In this document: one piece after another, positions 9,629 to 19,482 of the stretch | Numbering within the stretch: the first letter of the stretch is position 1 | Layout: each line of letters opens with the position of its first letter | Source: a virus | Direction: 5' to 3' (one strand) | Virus record (IMG/VR): IMGVR_UViG_3300000216_000001 | Location: 1 to 64,000 of that record | DNA: 64,000 bases | Notes under the pieces: model-generated | Database searches by the model: none | Told to the model about the DNA's origin: nothing | What the model saw: only the letters and a program-made list of their open reading frames with translations | Position numbers and translations under genes: made by a program

Positions 9629-9946
9629 GTTTAGTTATCTCGTACCACAGTATAAAGTGGGGTAAACTATATGGCACTAACTGGTATATAGGTAACTATC
9701 TAAGTAAACGAGTCTAAAGAATCTTAGGGGAGTATGTTAGTCGAATAAACGATAGCGACGCATATCATCAGTATATCGAGACTGAAGGAGAATAACCTAA
9801 ACCTGTTCTAGTAGTTTATCCAATATGATGTTCTTAATGAACTGGTAAACGAAGTTTATGCCCACCTATATATATGAGGGGGGTAAGGGGGGAGTAGTCT
9901 TTATTACTCCTGCTCAGCATATCTTATTAGTAACTTATAAAGCAAT
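9629..9946 (+). other. Structured non-coding leader
   Basis: No open frame. It is more GC-rich than its surroundings and contains nested helices: TTAGG (9724)/CCTAA around TTAGTC/GACTGA around CGATA/TATCG (about 9720-9810), then GTTTATCCA with TGGTAAAC enclosing GTTC/GAAC (about 9817-9852), and GGAGTA/TACTCC (about 9891-9910). An AGTGGGGTAAACTA motif (9656-9669) recurs as AGTGGGGTAACTA at 25949. It may be a long 5' leader of the small gene at 9947 or a separate RNA; no promoter of its own was found. The 210 nt before the 9510 promoter (9298-9509) is AT-rich with only one hairpin around AGTCC/GGACT near 9430. Confidence 0.45.
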
Positions 9947-10099
9947 ATGAAAGAAATGACAATAAAAAGATTATGGGATCTTTATGGATTAAATAAAAAG
10001 TTTAATACAGAAGTACTAGAAGATCAGATTAGATTTATATTAGAAGAACAAGAAAAAAGAACACAAAAAAAAATCGCTGAAGCTAAAAAGAAAATATAA
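9947..10099 (+). CDS. Small helical protein
   Basis: 50 aa, first gene of the replication side. Charged helix with a basic end (Q-K-K-I-A-E-A-K-K-K-I). No TGA codon and no recognised family. The long structured leader ahead of it is its most notable feature. Confidence 0.4.
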   Translation: MKEMTIKRLWDLYGLNKKFNTEVLEDQIRFILEEQEKRTQKKIAEAKKKI

Positions 10100-10106
10100 A
10101 AAAGTC

Positions 10107-10134
10107 TTGCAATAGATTCATTTTTGAATATAAT
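10107..10134 (+). promoter_or_regulatory. Sigma70-type promoter
   Basis: TTGCAA at 10107-10112, 16 nt, TATAAT at 10129-10134, preceded by an A-tract (AAAAAAGTC) that also precedes the sites at 23597 and 28733. The next start codon is 32 nt downstream of the -10 box. Likely drives the early genes from 10166. Confidence 0.65.
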
Positions 10135-10165
10135 ATAGTTACTTATTTATTAACTTTATAAGAAT

Positions 10166-10324
10166 ATGTTATTTATAATATATGGATGATTATTAATATT
10201 GAACTCTTTAAAGGATGGTGATATTCCAATAAAGGAAGACTATATTTTTATATGAGCATTATTGATATCTGACTTATTAAATATATTTATTTGAATAACA
10301 TTATATAATATATGGTTCGCATAA
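10166..10324 (+). CDS. Small membrane protein
   Basis: 52 aa with two hydrophobic helices (residues 1-14 and 28-46) around an acidic loop. It overlaps the VRR-NUC gene by 13 nt. No family recognised. Confidence 0.45.
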
Positions 10325-10857
10325 GTATAGAAGAAGCAGAAGCTTTATGATTAAAAGTAGAATCTGTATCGATACATGAGAACATGATTAATAATGCTGT
10401 TGATAGATGTAAATCAAAGATCAAGAAAAAAAATGAAGACTCAATACTCAAGAAACCAAAGAAGCCGAGACAGGCTAAAGAGGATACAGATGCTGAAAGA
10501 TTAGCATGGTATTTAAAAAGGAATGAATATAGATTTGTACACACACCGAATGAATCTGGAGTAGCAGGTAAAGCATGAATGTTTGCAGCACTTAAGAAGA
10601 AGCGTATGTGATTACAAGTTTGATATCCAGACTTTACTATTTACATGAAGAATTGATGGACACTACATATAGAATTAAAAAAGAAGCGTAGCAAAAAGGC
10701 TGACTGAACTTATTACGCTTTGAGTACAGATGGGATTAGATGTAGTGACGAACAAAAGGAATGGATAGAATATTTAAATACTCGTGAAAGACATGAAGCT
10801 GAATTCTGTTATTGATTTGATGAAGCAGTAAGTTTCATTGAAGAGATGGAAAAATAA
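10312..10857 (+). CDS. VRR-NUC family nuclease
   Basis: 181 aa. A basic N-terminal 60 residues precede a clear VRR-NUC domain: H-T-P-N-E (about residue 77), G-Y-P-D-F-T (about 104), then H-I-E-L-K-K-K-R (about 118), the catalytic E-x-K, and the family's C-terminal S-D-E-Q-K-E-W-I-E-Y-L ... C-Y-G-F-D-E-A. Glycines in G-Y-P-D and C-Y-G-F-D are TGA. These stand-alone domains act as endonucleases on structured DNA (Holliday-junction or flap cleavage). It heads the replication block with other nucleases and the SSB-like gene. Confidence 0.85.
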
Positions 10858-10873
10858 TTATTAACTTATTATT

Positions 10874-11044
10874 ATGAGTAGAGAAACGTGTGTGAAATGT
10901 GAACAGATATTTGCTAACACTTTATTAGAATCTGATAAAGTAGATATGGAATTATTTCTAGATTGAACATTAGATAGTATTAATATAGATACATCTGTCT
11001 GTTTAAAATGTTTAGCTAGAATAGTAATGAGGTATGATAATTAA
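10874..11044 (+). CDS. Small zinc-ribbon-like protein
   Basis: 56 aa with two Cys pairs (T-C-V-K-C-E at residues 5-8 and V-C-L-K-C-L near 43), enough for one zinc site. Such ribbons are common in phage early regions and often bind nucleic acid or proteins. No closer family recognised. Confidence 0.55.
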
Positions 11045-11068
11045 ATTTATTTATTAACATAAACAATT

Positions 11069-11632
11069 ATGTATATACAAAAGTTTAGTGAAGTGTTAAA
11101 AGAATTAGATATGAATTTATCTAAAGTAAAAAATGATTACGGTAGAGAGATAGCTATTGTAGTTAGATCTGTAGAGAACTTAGATAGAATGTTAGGATTA
11201 TTTGATTTATCAGATGAGACTAATTTAAAGAATGGAGAAGCATTAGCATGAGTTGTATCAGATCATATTAACGCTAGAGCTAATATGCAACAACCATGAT
11301 CACCTATGGTAGATTATGAATTAACAATGATTCAATCATGGATTAATTATATATTCGATGAACTAGAAAGACAGAATAAACTATCAATGTTACCACATCA
11401 AGTTGTAACTAATAGAGCAGAGACTAAAAAAATTATAGCAGAACAGAGGGTTGAATATAAAAAACAAACAGAAGAATTAAGAAAACAAGAAGAAGCAATG
11501 AAGATAAAACAAGAAGAATTAGATGCAGAGGAGTCTACAAAAATTACAGAGGAGTCTACAATAAACGAACAACCTATCATTAATCAAGAAGAGTTATCAG
11601 AAGGAGAAGGATTAGATGTTAAAGATTTATAG
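11069..11632 (+). CDS. Coiled-coil hypothetical protein
   Basis: 187 aa. Helical N-terminus (K-F-S-E-V-L-K-E-L-D-M), a middle segment with Q-S-W-I-N-Y-I-F-D-E-L-E, then a long Glu/Lys/Gln coiled coil (residues 120-155) and an acidic tail rich in E-S-T-x-x-N/T-E. Only two TGA codons. Function unknown; its place suggests an accessory replication factor. Confidence 0.45.
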
Positions 11633-11634
11633 AG

Positions 11635-11946
11635 GTGTGACAATGGGAAGTATTCAAGAGAGTACATAAGTATTATAAAGGAAAGAGTATATTAACATGA
11701 GGTAAAGCAGATCTGAAAGCAGAATGTTTTCCTCATCTTTTTCCTAAAGGAGCTTATCAATCTATGAAGTTATTAGATAGGAATATAGTATTAGTATCAT
11801 CAGTAGAAGAACATGAGATGATAGATAAGATATTTAATTTAATAAGGAAGGATAGAGGTAAGATATATTTAATGCAGAGAATTAAACAGTGAGATGATTT
11901 ATCATGAATGATAAGAGAATACTACGAGAATGAATTGTCTTTGTAG
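11635..11946 (+). CDS. Hypothetical protein with GTG start
   Basis: 103 aa; the only upstream initiator in this frame is GTG at 11635, 2 nt after the previous stop, so coupling is likely. Text such as L-F-P-K-G-A-Y-Q-S-M-K-L-L and I-F-N-L-I-R-K-D-R-G-K-I-Y-L looks like a small winged-helix or nuclease-accessory domain but is not assignable. Its 3' end is part of the following terminator stem. Confidence 0.45.
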
Positions 11947-11956
11947 TATTTTCTCT
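11914..11956 (+). terminator. Hairpin terminator overlapping the end of the upstream gene
   Basis: AGAGAATACTAC (11914-11925) pairs with GTAGTATTTTCTCT (11943-11956), 12 bp with a two-T bulge. The stop codon lies in the 3' arm. It separates the 9.9-11.9 kb genes from the SSB-like unit. Confidence 0.55.
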
Positions 11957-11975
11957 ATTAGCCTTCGGCACATCT

Positions 11976-12019
11976 ACACAACTACTAAAAATTTTTTGGT
12001 AGTTTAGTCAGCTAACCAA
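11976..12019 (+). promoter_or_regulatory. Conserved 20-bp element, copy 1, plus hairpin
   Basis: ACACAACTACTAAAAATTTT at 11976-11995, identical in five copies, preceded here by TAGCCTTCGGCACATC. Immediately after it TTGG-TAG pairs with CTA-A-CCAA (11996-12019). The SSB-like start is at 12051. See the separate finding for interpretation. Confidence 0.8.
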
Positions 12020-12050
12020 ATTTTATTTTAAATTTTAATTTTAATTAATT

Positions 12051-12914
12051 ATGGCATTATGAGGATGGAAAGAAAATAGTGGGCAAATGAATGAGTCACC
12101 AGTTGATACATATCTTGAATTCGCACAAGGGGATTTTAAAGTATGGGATAAAGAGAAGAGTGAAAACATTATTCATTCATTAGATAAATTTATAGTATTG
12201 AATATTTGATATACTATAAAAGGGAAATTATGGAATGATGGTATTAGAAAATTTACTAATACATATTATTCAAATGAGATAGCATCATTGAAGAATCAAG
12301 AACTTTATGTTATTGATATGATATTTCAAGATGGGAAAGCAGTAAAGACTAAAGCAATACAATGAGTATACTCTATTATTAAAGAAGGTTTACCTAAATC
12401 AGCTAGATTACATACAGCTATAACTGTATTAGATCTTAATGATAATAAAGTTAAATCATTTGCATTAGCATGATGACATGCATTTGGAGAAGAATGAGTA
12501 GTAACTAAACTACAAGAATTTAATCCAGAAGCTATATGTTCAATTAATGTAATCAAAGGTTATGGTAAACAATGATCAGATGATATGATTACTTTAGCAG
12601 AGTTAGATGAAATGAAATGATCTGAAGCTTCAGAGTATAAAGCTAGATATAAAGTAATAGTAACTGAATGAAAGAAAGCAGAAACTGAAGCTTTAGAAGC
12701 AGCAGAAGAAATGCAAAAATCAGTTATCGATTATATCAGAGCAAAACATGAATGGTATAAGAAAGAATATTGAGCAGGGAAAGTTCCTCAATATGCAGAA
12801 GAACCTAAAGGAGTACAATCAGATGAAGACTTTGAGAAAGAAGTTAAAGCAGAACAAGCTGCAAAGAAAAAAGTAAACAATGATGAAATCAGTATAGAAG
12901 ACATTCCATTTTAA
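12051..12914 (+). CDS. Single-stranded DNA-binding protein-like
   Basis: 287 aa ending in D-E-I-S-I-E-D-I-P-F, the acidic Ile-Pro-Phe tail by which SSB proteins recruit partners. Residues 40-130 are beta-rich (F-I-V-L-N-I-G-Y-T-I-K-G-K-L-W ... A-I-T-V-L-D-L) in keeping with an OB fold. A long helical, Lys/Glu-rich linker (residues 185-275) precedes the tail. It is larger than typical SSB (about 170 aa), more like large phage ssDNA-binding proteins. It is followed by RecB-like nuclease and primase-helicase genes and stands alone between the 20-bp element and a strong terminator. Confidence 0.7.
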
Positions 12915-12940
12915 AAGACTAGTATTAGACTAGTCTTTTT
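12914..12940 (+). terminator. Intrinsic terminator after SSB-like gene
   Basis: AAAGACTAGT / ACTAGTCTTT perfect 10-bp stem, 5-nt loop, five T at the end. The stop codon of the SSB-like gene borders the 5' arm. Confidence 0.8.
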
Positions 12941-12960
12941 AGCATTTAATAAAATACAAT

Positions 12961-13137
12961 ATGAAAACATTTAAAGAAGTACATACAGATAGATGTATGG
13001 AATGAATAAAAAAAGCTTATAAAAGTATATGAAAGAAATTATCTGAAGAAGATGAATTCTTTTTTAGGATGATATATAAAACATGATTTGAAGATTGCAT
13101 ATGATATGAGTTAATGATGAGAAAACTAAAGATATAA
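12961..13137 (+). CDS. Small hypothetical protein
   Basis: 58 aa, charged helical peptide with two Cys (R-C-M-E and E-D-C-I), starting 20 nt after the terminator with leader TAATAAAATACAAT. Not recognised. Confidence 0.4.
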
Positions 13138-13170
13138 AAGATACACATATTAGAATATAATAAACACAAT

Positions 13171-13509
13171 ATGAATTTAAGTTTTAATAATAAGAAGTGA
13201 ATGGGTACTAGTGAACCATGAACAACTAGTGCTTGGTTTATATTTGATTATGAGGATATAAAGACAATAAACAATTTAGAAGAATTATTTAATATAACTA
13301 TAGTAGAAGAAAAATTTAATGCTACAATTAATAAAGCTACTATAAATCCTATAGTTATAGAATCAACAAATGGAACACATAGATTTAAGTATGGTGAAGC
13401 TACAGAAGATTTATGAGATGTAGTAGAAGCTATGATTAAATTAGATATATTTATTTGAGATACGATATCATGATTAATAAGAATGGAACAAATAACTTTG
13501 GACAATTAA
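13171..13509 (+). CDS. Hypothetical protein
   Basis: 112 aa, alpha/beta. Opens N-N-K-K-G-M-G-T-S-E-P-G-T-T-S-A-W-F and ends L-I-R-M-E-Q-I-T-L-D-N. It overlaps the nuclease gene by 40 nt in another frame, an unusually long overlap here. No family recognised. Confidence 0.45.
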
Positions 13510-14075
13510 AAAAGTTTTGTTCAGATAATGGATATGAGTTATGAATAGATCTAGTCTATGGTAGATATGGAACTGATGATATATCAGTAACAGAATTATT
13601 ATCTATCATAGAAGATCCATCATTCACATACATTAAACAGAATCATTGAGAGAAGTTACAAGAAGCATGTGATAGATGACATGCAGTACATGAGATGTTA
13701 GATAAGGAAAAGATAGATTATAAACATAAAGATTATTACAAGAGATTCAGAGAATGGAAATTATTATATAGTATTACTATAGTAGATAAAGAGAAGACAT
13801 TTTACAAAGAATGAATTAGAGGTACAATAGATGCTATAACAAATTTATGAGTAGTAGATTACAAAACATCTATAAGAAAAAATGAGAAATATAAAATTCA
13901 GATAGCAGCATATTGTCGGTTGTCATGACTAAACAACTGATACATATTATATATGAATAAGAAGAAGTTTGAATTTATAGAGGTAGAGAATTTAAAATAC
14001 TACACAGATATATGGCTAGAACTATTAGAATATAAAGAAACAATATTACTATTTAATAAAAACAAAGATGGCTAA
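13470..14075 (+). CDS. RecB/Cas4-like PD-(D/E)XK exonuclease
   Basis: 201 aa. Catalytic core: I-R-G-T-I-D-A-I (about residue 119, acidic metal ligand), V-V-D-Y-K-T-S (about 131, the D-x-K pair) and K-I-Q-I-A-A-Y (about 146, the motif III Q-x-x-x-Y). A His in R-G-H-A-V-H-E-M (residues 71-76) fits the upstream helix of the family. Likely a 5'-3' DNA exonuclease for recombination with the SSB-like and RecA proteins. CGG at 13917 follows A-A-Y-C; Cas4/RecB proteins often have Trp near here, compatible with CGG as Trp. Confidence 0.75.
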
Positions 14076-14199
14076 CGTAATGATAGGAGCAGCAATAGAA
14101 GGGAAAGCAAATAGAGCTATACAAGAATATAAGAAAGGTAATATAGAAATGTACAATAGATTAAGAAAGGAACTAGAGGACGATTGAATTATTATTTAA
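14068..14199 (+). CDS. Very small hypothetical protein
   Basis: 43 aa, overlaps the nuclease stop by 8 nt. Helical, ends D-D-G-I-I-I. Support is from the coupled start and code-25 frame only. Confidence 0.35.
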
Positions 14200-14215
14200 A
14201 TAACTAAATAACATT

Positions 14216-14827
14216 ATGAATTACAGTATAACACAGTTCTGAAAAGAACTAGACAAAAGTAAATATACATTTGATGAAGCTACTAAAACATTTAGTAGTA
14301 AAGAAAATAATCTAGTATTAGATTTCAATAATATAGATTGAGTAACATTTGATACAGGTTCTAGTTGTACATTTAATACAGGTTCTGATTGTACATTTAA
14401 GACAAATTCAGATTGTACATTTGATACAAATTCACATTGTACATTTGATACAGGTTCAGATTGTACATTTGATACAAGTTCTAGTTGCACATTTAAGACA
14501 GGTTCAGATTGTACATTTGATACAAAGTCACATTGTACATTTAAGACAAGTTCTTATTGTACATTTAATACAGGTGTTAAATGTAAATTTAAGACAGGTT
14601 ATAATTGTATATTTGATACAGGAGGGAATTGTATATTTAAGACAGGTGAACAATGTGTAGTAGTAAGAAGAGATGTATATGAAATTATAGAATTAGAAGA
14701 ATGAAAAGAAATAAAATTGAATGAATATGGAGTTAAATGATATATAGTAATAGAAGAAGAAAAGAAAAAGGTTACATTAGAATTAACTAATGAACAGTTA
14801 GAAAAGATTAAAGATTTAATTAAATAA
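14216..14827 (+). CDS. Octapeptide-repeat (CTFxTxSx) protein
   Basis: 203 aa. Residues 43-147 consist of about thirteen 8-residue repeats C-[TKI]-F-[DNK]-T-[GNS]-[SVYG]-[DSHKN], ending C-V-V-V-R-R-D-V-Y-E-I-I-E. Regular Cys, Phe and Thr columns predict a right-handed beta-helix like pentapeptide-repeat folds. Similar 'CTFxTG' proteins ending in VVVRRDV occur in other phages and large viruses as I recall, with no known function. A C-terminal charged domain of 50 residues follows. Located between nuclease and primase genes; a DNA-mimic or scaffold role is conceivable but unproven. Confidence 0.65.
14345..14656 (+). repeat. 24-nt tandem coding repeat
   Basis: Unit of roughly ACATTT-NNT-ACA-NNT-TCN-NNT-TGT repeated about thirteen times in frame inside the gene above. 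The units differ mainly at codons 3, 5 and 7; the last three are most diverged. It is direct, spacer-free and coding, so not a CRISPR array. Confidence 0.85.
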
Positions 14828-14839
14828 ATTATTAACTAG

Positions 14840-15160
14840 ATGGAATATCTAAAAGAATATAAAGAATATGCTAGAGAATCTGATGAAGAAGTATTAGCAT
14901 ATTTAGTGGAAGCATTAATTGAATTATGATTTAAACCTAAAGAACCATTAGAAAAATTTAAGATATGGTTTGGTAAAAGGATCAAGAAATATAATATAAC
15001 AGGAGAACAATTAGAGAATTGTGTAGATAATTATTATGATTACTGGAGTGAACAGAAAAAACAAATCAAGAATTTCAAGACATCATTCTTTAATAATCCT
15101 ATGTTAAATAGATTTATTAAAGAAGAATATAAAATACCTTATCATGTAAAAGATATATAA
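14840..15160 (+). CDS. Hypothetical protein upstream of primase
   Basis: 106 aa, helical, rich in Glu/Lys/Tyr; ends S-F-F-N-N-P-M-L-N-R-F-I-K. It overlaps the primase-helicase start by 1 nt (TAATG), so it is translationally coupled. The C-terminal 'NNPMLNRFI' resembles helicase-loader tails but this is not a firm match. Confidence 0.45.
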
Positions 15161-16989
15161 TGGAAATTATAGAAAGGATAAAACAATTACCTATTGAAGA
15201 AGTATTAAAACTATTATGAATTAAATACAATAATAGAAAATATTTATTTGATGATAATAAGTATAGTGATAGTTATACATATGATATAAAAAATAATATA
15301 GTATCTAACTTTAATCAAGCTAAGGAATGGAGACCACAAGGGAATCCATTGAACTTTTATATATGACATACAGGATCAAGTATACCAGATGCTATTGAAT
15401 GGTTTAATAAAGCATTCAGTCTAGGGATAGAGGAACCAAGAAAACCTATAGAGAAAATGGAGGTTATAAATGATGAAGATAGATTAGCTTCATATTTATT
15501 TCTAAGATGAATAAATTATAAAGCATTACCAAAAGGTATAGTATGATTAACTAAGTCAGTGACATTCGGAAAGAATGCACCATCATGAGAAACACAATGT
15601 TTATCAATAATGATGAGAGACATTAAGTGAGAGAAGACATGATATCAATACAGGAGTTTAATATGAAAAGGATTTAATACTAATTGAAGTGATGGATTAT
15701 TCTGGAGCTTTACTAAGGATCTAAAGAAAGATTATATATTCTTAGTAGAATGAGCTACAGATTTTCTAACACTAAGACAGTATACAGAACAAGTCATCTG
15801 ATTTAAATCAGCATCAGCTAAGCCTACTGAAGAGATAGTAGCATTCATTAATAAATTTAGTAAGATATATTTATTATTTGATAATGATGCAGCAGGTAAG
15901 AAATGTAAGGAAGTATTCAAAGAGAGTATAGAAGCGGATATCTATGAGATAGAAGAAGAGGAAGATATGAATGAATTAGGTAAGCAATTATGAAATTGAT
16001 TGGTTGATATGATTATAGCTTGATCGATACAAACTAAGGAGAGAACATTTGCATTAATAGATTACAGCGAATGATTAGATAGATGATACAAAGAATTAAA
16101 AGAAAGAACAGAATGATCAGTAATGAGTTGGTGATTTGAGAAGTTCGATAATCATCTATGATATTTATTACCATGACAACTAACAGTAGTATGATGAGTG
16201 ACATGAGTAGGGAAGAGTACGATATGTAATCAGATAGCTAACAATGTAGCGAGACAATGATTCAAGGTAGCTAGATATTCATTAGAGGATAGACTAGAAG
16301 AGAACAGGATTAATGATATATACTATGAAGTTAATAGAATGAGAGTTAAGAGAAACGATAGGATGCCTAGCCATTCTATGTTTGAAGCTAACTTATTTAC
16401 TGAAGAAGATTATCATTGAATACTAGTAAATATAGATCAAGCTATTATAAACTTAAAGAGATATAACTTTAATATAATAGACTTAGCACATAAGAAGATG
16501 GTGGACATCCATCAGTTAGAAAACTTATTTAAAGATGTAGTGATAAACAAATGAGTATCATTAGTAGTGATAGATCATTTACATTATGTAAAGTTTGAGA
16601 AGAACGAGAGACATGATTTAGCTATAGAGAATTTCATGCATCAGTTAAATGATTTACTTAGGAAGTATAAGGTTGCATGTATATTAGTATCACACTATAG
16701 GAAGTTACAGAAGGATGAAGATCCAGATAACAATTCATTTAAAGATGGAGCAGCTATAGCACAGGTAGCTAATAAGGTTATACATATATCTAACGACAAA
16801 GATGAAGTTAATACAGAAGCTATTAAATGAGATGGTAAGAGTGTTAAGTATATCATAACTAAGAACAGATGAAAGAGTTGGTTATGAGTTATCTTTGGTA
16901 GATTTCATAATGGTAGAATTATTATGTGAGAATCTACATTACAGAAACAAAGGAGAGAGAGAAAGAAACTTTGATTTAATAATAAATAA
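15160..16989 (+). CDS. TOPRIM primase - DnaB-type helicase fusion (T7 gp4-like)
   Basis: 609 aa. The N-terminal part has the short W-x-P-x-G segment of primases. The TOPRIM domain shows F-L-V-E-G-A-T-D-F (catalytic E197) and L-L-F-D-N-D-A-A-G-K-K (about residue 235). The helicase domain has a perfect Walker A, V-G-G-V-T-G-V-G-K-S-T, with K352 and three of its glycines as TGA. Walker B is L-V-V-I-D-H-L-H, motif H3 is I-L-V-S-H-Y-R-K, and a D-G-A-A-I-A-Q-V-A-N segment follows, all as in RecA-fold replicative helicases. It lacks an obvious N-terminal zinc ribbon, so priming may need a partner. Central replication enzyme of the phage. Confidence 0.9.
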
Positions 16990-16992
16990 ACT

Positions 16993-18489
16993 ATGATTAA
17001 AAGTATTAAGGTGAATGGAGTACATGGAATAGATAGTAGTCTACAATTTAAAGATGCAAACATCTTAGGAGGTCAATCATTGTTAGGTAAAACAACTATA
17101 CTTAATTGTATAATGGCTTGTTATGGTAGAAGCTATCCATGATATGGTAACTGATTACCAGAATGAAAAGTAGAATTAGAGACAGACAAAGGGAATGTTA
17201 TAATGAAAGGTAAGAAGATAATAGGAGAGATAATAGATTCAGAGATTATCAGATACATATTACCTTGAAACTTTTTCAAGTTAACAAACTCGACTGTAAA
17301 GCAGAGAGAAATAATTACTAAGATATTAAATATAGATTGAGATGAGATAGAAAAAATAAACGAAGAGATAAGAAATATGGAATCAGAGATTAAACAATTT
17401 CATACAAAGAAAGATCAGATCACAGATGACATCATAAGAATAGAATGATATGCTGATAGTCTTGATGGAGCATTAGAAGAACCAGAAGAAGCTAAGTTAA
17501 TAGAATGAAATGCTGATGAGATTAATGCAGCATATAATACTAGGATACAAAAGTTTAAAGACGAGAACGAAAGGATAGCAGAAGATAATAGAAGAACTAA
17601 AGAGATAGCAGAGAAATATAAAGCAGAAGAAAAGTTTCATTTAGAAACAGAGATACAAAGTCTTACTACATTAAAGATTAAGTTAGCAGATAAAGCAGCT
17701 GAAGCTAAGAAAGATTCTATGGAATATACTTGTGATTCATGTGGTACAGTTATCAAATGAAAAGACAAAGAAGAAGTAGTATTGAATCTAAGAGATAAAT
17801 ACAGAGATGTATTAGAGAAAGAAGCTGAACTAAAGAATAAGTTACAAGTTATTATATTTGATATAGATGAACATATAGAAGAAGCAATGGAATGATTAGA
17901 AAGAGAAACAGATTATAGATCTGATTACACATTAGAAGTAAAGAAGAGAGCAGAGATAATCTGAATGAAATATATAGAAAGGGATAATGCTGATTACGAA
18001 AGATATCTTAAAGAGTTTAAGGATTATCAAGAAGTAATTAATAAAAGAGAATCATATCTTGCAGAGATTAAGATTAAAGAAGAACAACTTAAAGACTTGA
18101 ACTTTGTAAAGCTTGAGAAAGATTTAAAGAAGAAGCAAGCAGAGAGACTTAAGTTTAATACTAGACTAGAAGATAAAGTTAAAGAGACAGGATTAGATAT
18201 AAGATTATTCAAGACATTAAAGAATGGGAACACTAGAGAAACATTTGAGATCTATGATGCAGAATGAAATCAATACGGAAGTACAAGTACAGGGAATGAA
18301 TTATTTATAGAGATACTCTTAGCAAAATTATTCATTAAGTATTTAAAGATAGACTTCATTCTTATAGATCGTTGGGAAAGCATAGGTATCAACCTAAGGG
18401 ATAAAGTAATCAAAGAATGTGAATGATTACAAATGATAGTTACTGAAGTAACTAAAGATAAAAAGATTAATTTAAATTATAACTTATAA
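16993..18489 (+). CDS. Rad50/SbcC-like SMC ATPase with zinc hook
   Basis: 498 aa. Walker A G-G-Q-S-L-L-G-K-T-T (about residues 31-40). Two long coiled-coil arms (residues 110-245 and 265-405) meet at Y-T-C-D-S-C-G-T, a CxxC zinc hook near residue 245. The C-terminal half has a T-G-N-E-L-F-I-E-I-L-L signature-like segment and Walker B I-D-F-I-L-I-D-R-W-E. Shorter than cellular Rad50/SbcC (about 900-1000 aa) but like phage gp46-type proteins. It would process DNA ends with a nuclease; no Mre11/SbcD partner was seen, so the nearby PD-(D/E)XK nuclease may serve. Starts 3 nt after the primase stop. Confidence 0.8.
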
Positions 18490-18493
18490 AATT

Positions 18494-18805
18494 ATGTTAG
18501 GATTAGAAGTATTAGAATGGTTAACTATATTAGGGGTAGCATCTATAGGAATGATAGTAGTAATATTATTTATACCAACAAAGAAAGAGAATGCTAAAGA
18601 ACTTATGAATTATCAAACAAAGATTAATGATGAGGTATTCAAGATAGTAATAGAACATTTAAAATTTATGTCACAGTATGAACTATCAAAAGCATTATGA
18701 ATAAGTCAACCATTAATATCACAGATAAGTAATGATGAACATAACATAAGAGAGAGTACATATAAAAAGATTATAGTATGAGTAGATAAATTAAATGAGA
18801 TATAA
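18494..18805 (+). CDS. Membrane-anchored helix-turn-helix protein
   Basis: 103 aa. Residues 8-28 form one hydrophobic helix followed by K-K-E-N. The C-terminal half contains S-Q-Y-E-L-S-K-A-L-G-I-S-Q-P-L-I-S-Q-I-S, an XRE-type helix-turn-helix in which the turn glycine is TGA. A DNA-binding domain tethered to the membrane is uncommon in phages. It could regulate transcription or attach DNA to the membrane. Confidence 0.6.
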
Positions 18806-18806
18806 T

Positions 18807-18832
18807 ATGATAGCAGAGATGCTATCATTTTT
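18807..18832 (+). terminator. Intrinsic terminator
   Basis: ATGATAGC / GCTATCAT perfect 8-bp stem with AGAGAT loop and five T. It closes the unit containing primase-helicase and Rad50-like genes. Confidence 0.75.
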
Positions 18833-18852
18833 ATTTAATAACTAAAACAATT

Positions 18853-19482
18853 ATGGATTATATTACAGAGACTATAGATTATAAAGGACACACAATAGAG
18901 ATTGGATTTGATCCAGACCCACAAGATCCTAGAGAATGGGATTGTCATCTAGGTACAATGATATGTAATCATTGAAAATATGATTTATGAGATGAAAAAT
19001 TCTGATATAGAAGATGAAGTTTTATTAAAGATTTAAGAGAAAGATTATGAGTTACAGCTAGTGAATTAGAAAGAGATTACATAGTATTACCATTATACTT
19101 ATATGATCATAGTTGAATAACAATAAACACAACTTGATACTGATGTCAATGGGATAGCTGACAAGTAGGATATATATATGTATCTAAAGAAGAAGCAAGG
19201 AAATGGTTTAATGTAAAAAGATTAAACAGAAATGAAGTAATTCAGAAATTAGTATGGGAAGTAAAAGAGTATGATGCATATTTAACAGGACAAGTATATA
19301 TGTTTAATATATGAGAAGGAGCTTGCTGATGATACTATGAAGAGACAGATGCTATAGCAGAAGCTAAGTATGAAATAGATTGTAGTATTAAATATCAAAT
19401 AGATAAACATATTAAATATATTAAAGGATGTATTAAATCTAAAACAAATATTTTATATCGTAACACTTTACAATTATGATAA
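18853..19482 (+). CDS. Conserved phage protein with LPLYLYDHSG motif
   Basis: 209 aa. Contains D-P-D-P-Q-D-P-R-E-W-D, H-L-G-T-M-I-C, V-L-P-L-Y-L-Y-D-H-S-G-I-T and C-Q-W-D-S-G-Q-V-G-Y-I-Y, a set I recall from an uncharacterised family widespread in phages of Firmicutes and others. Key glycines in D-H-S-G and D-S-G are TGA, which again fits the recoding. Function unknown. Leader TAACTAAAACAATT is the archetype of the A-rich start context. It overlaps the next gene by 7 nt. Confidence 0.65.

Noticed and set aside
9629-9946. tRNA gene
   Set aside because: No GTTCRANYC T-loop with a matching acceptor stem was found in this or any other intergenic stretch.
14345-14656. CRISPR-like array
   Set aside because: The 24-nt repeats are contiguous, in frame and without spacers; they encode an octapeptide repeat.
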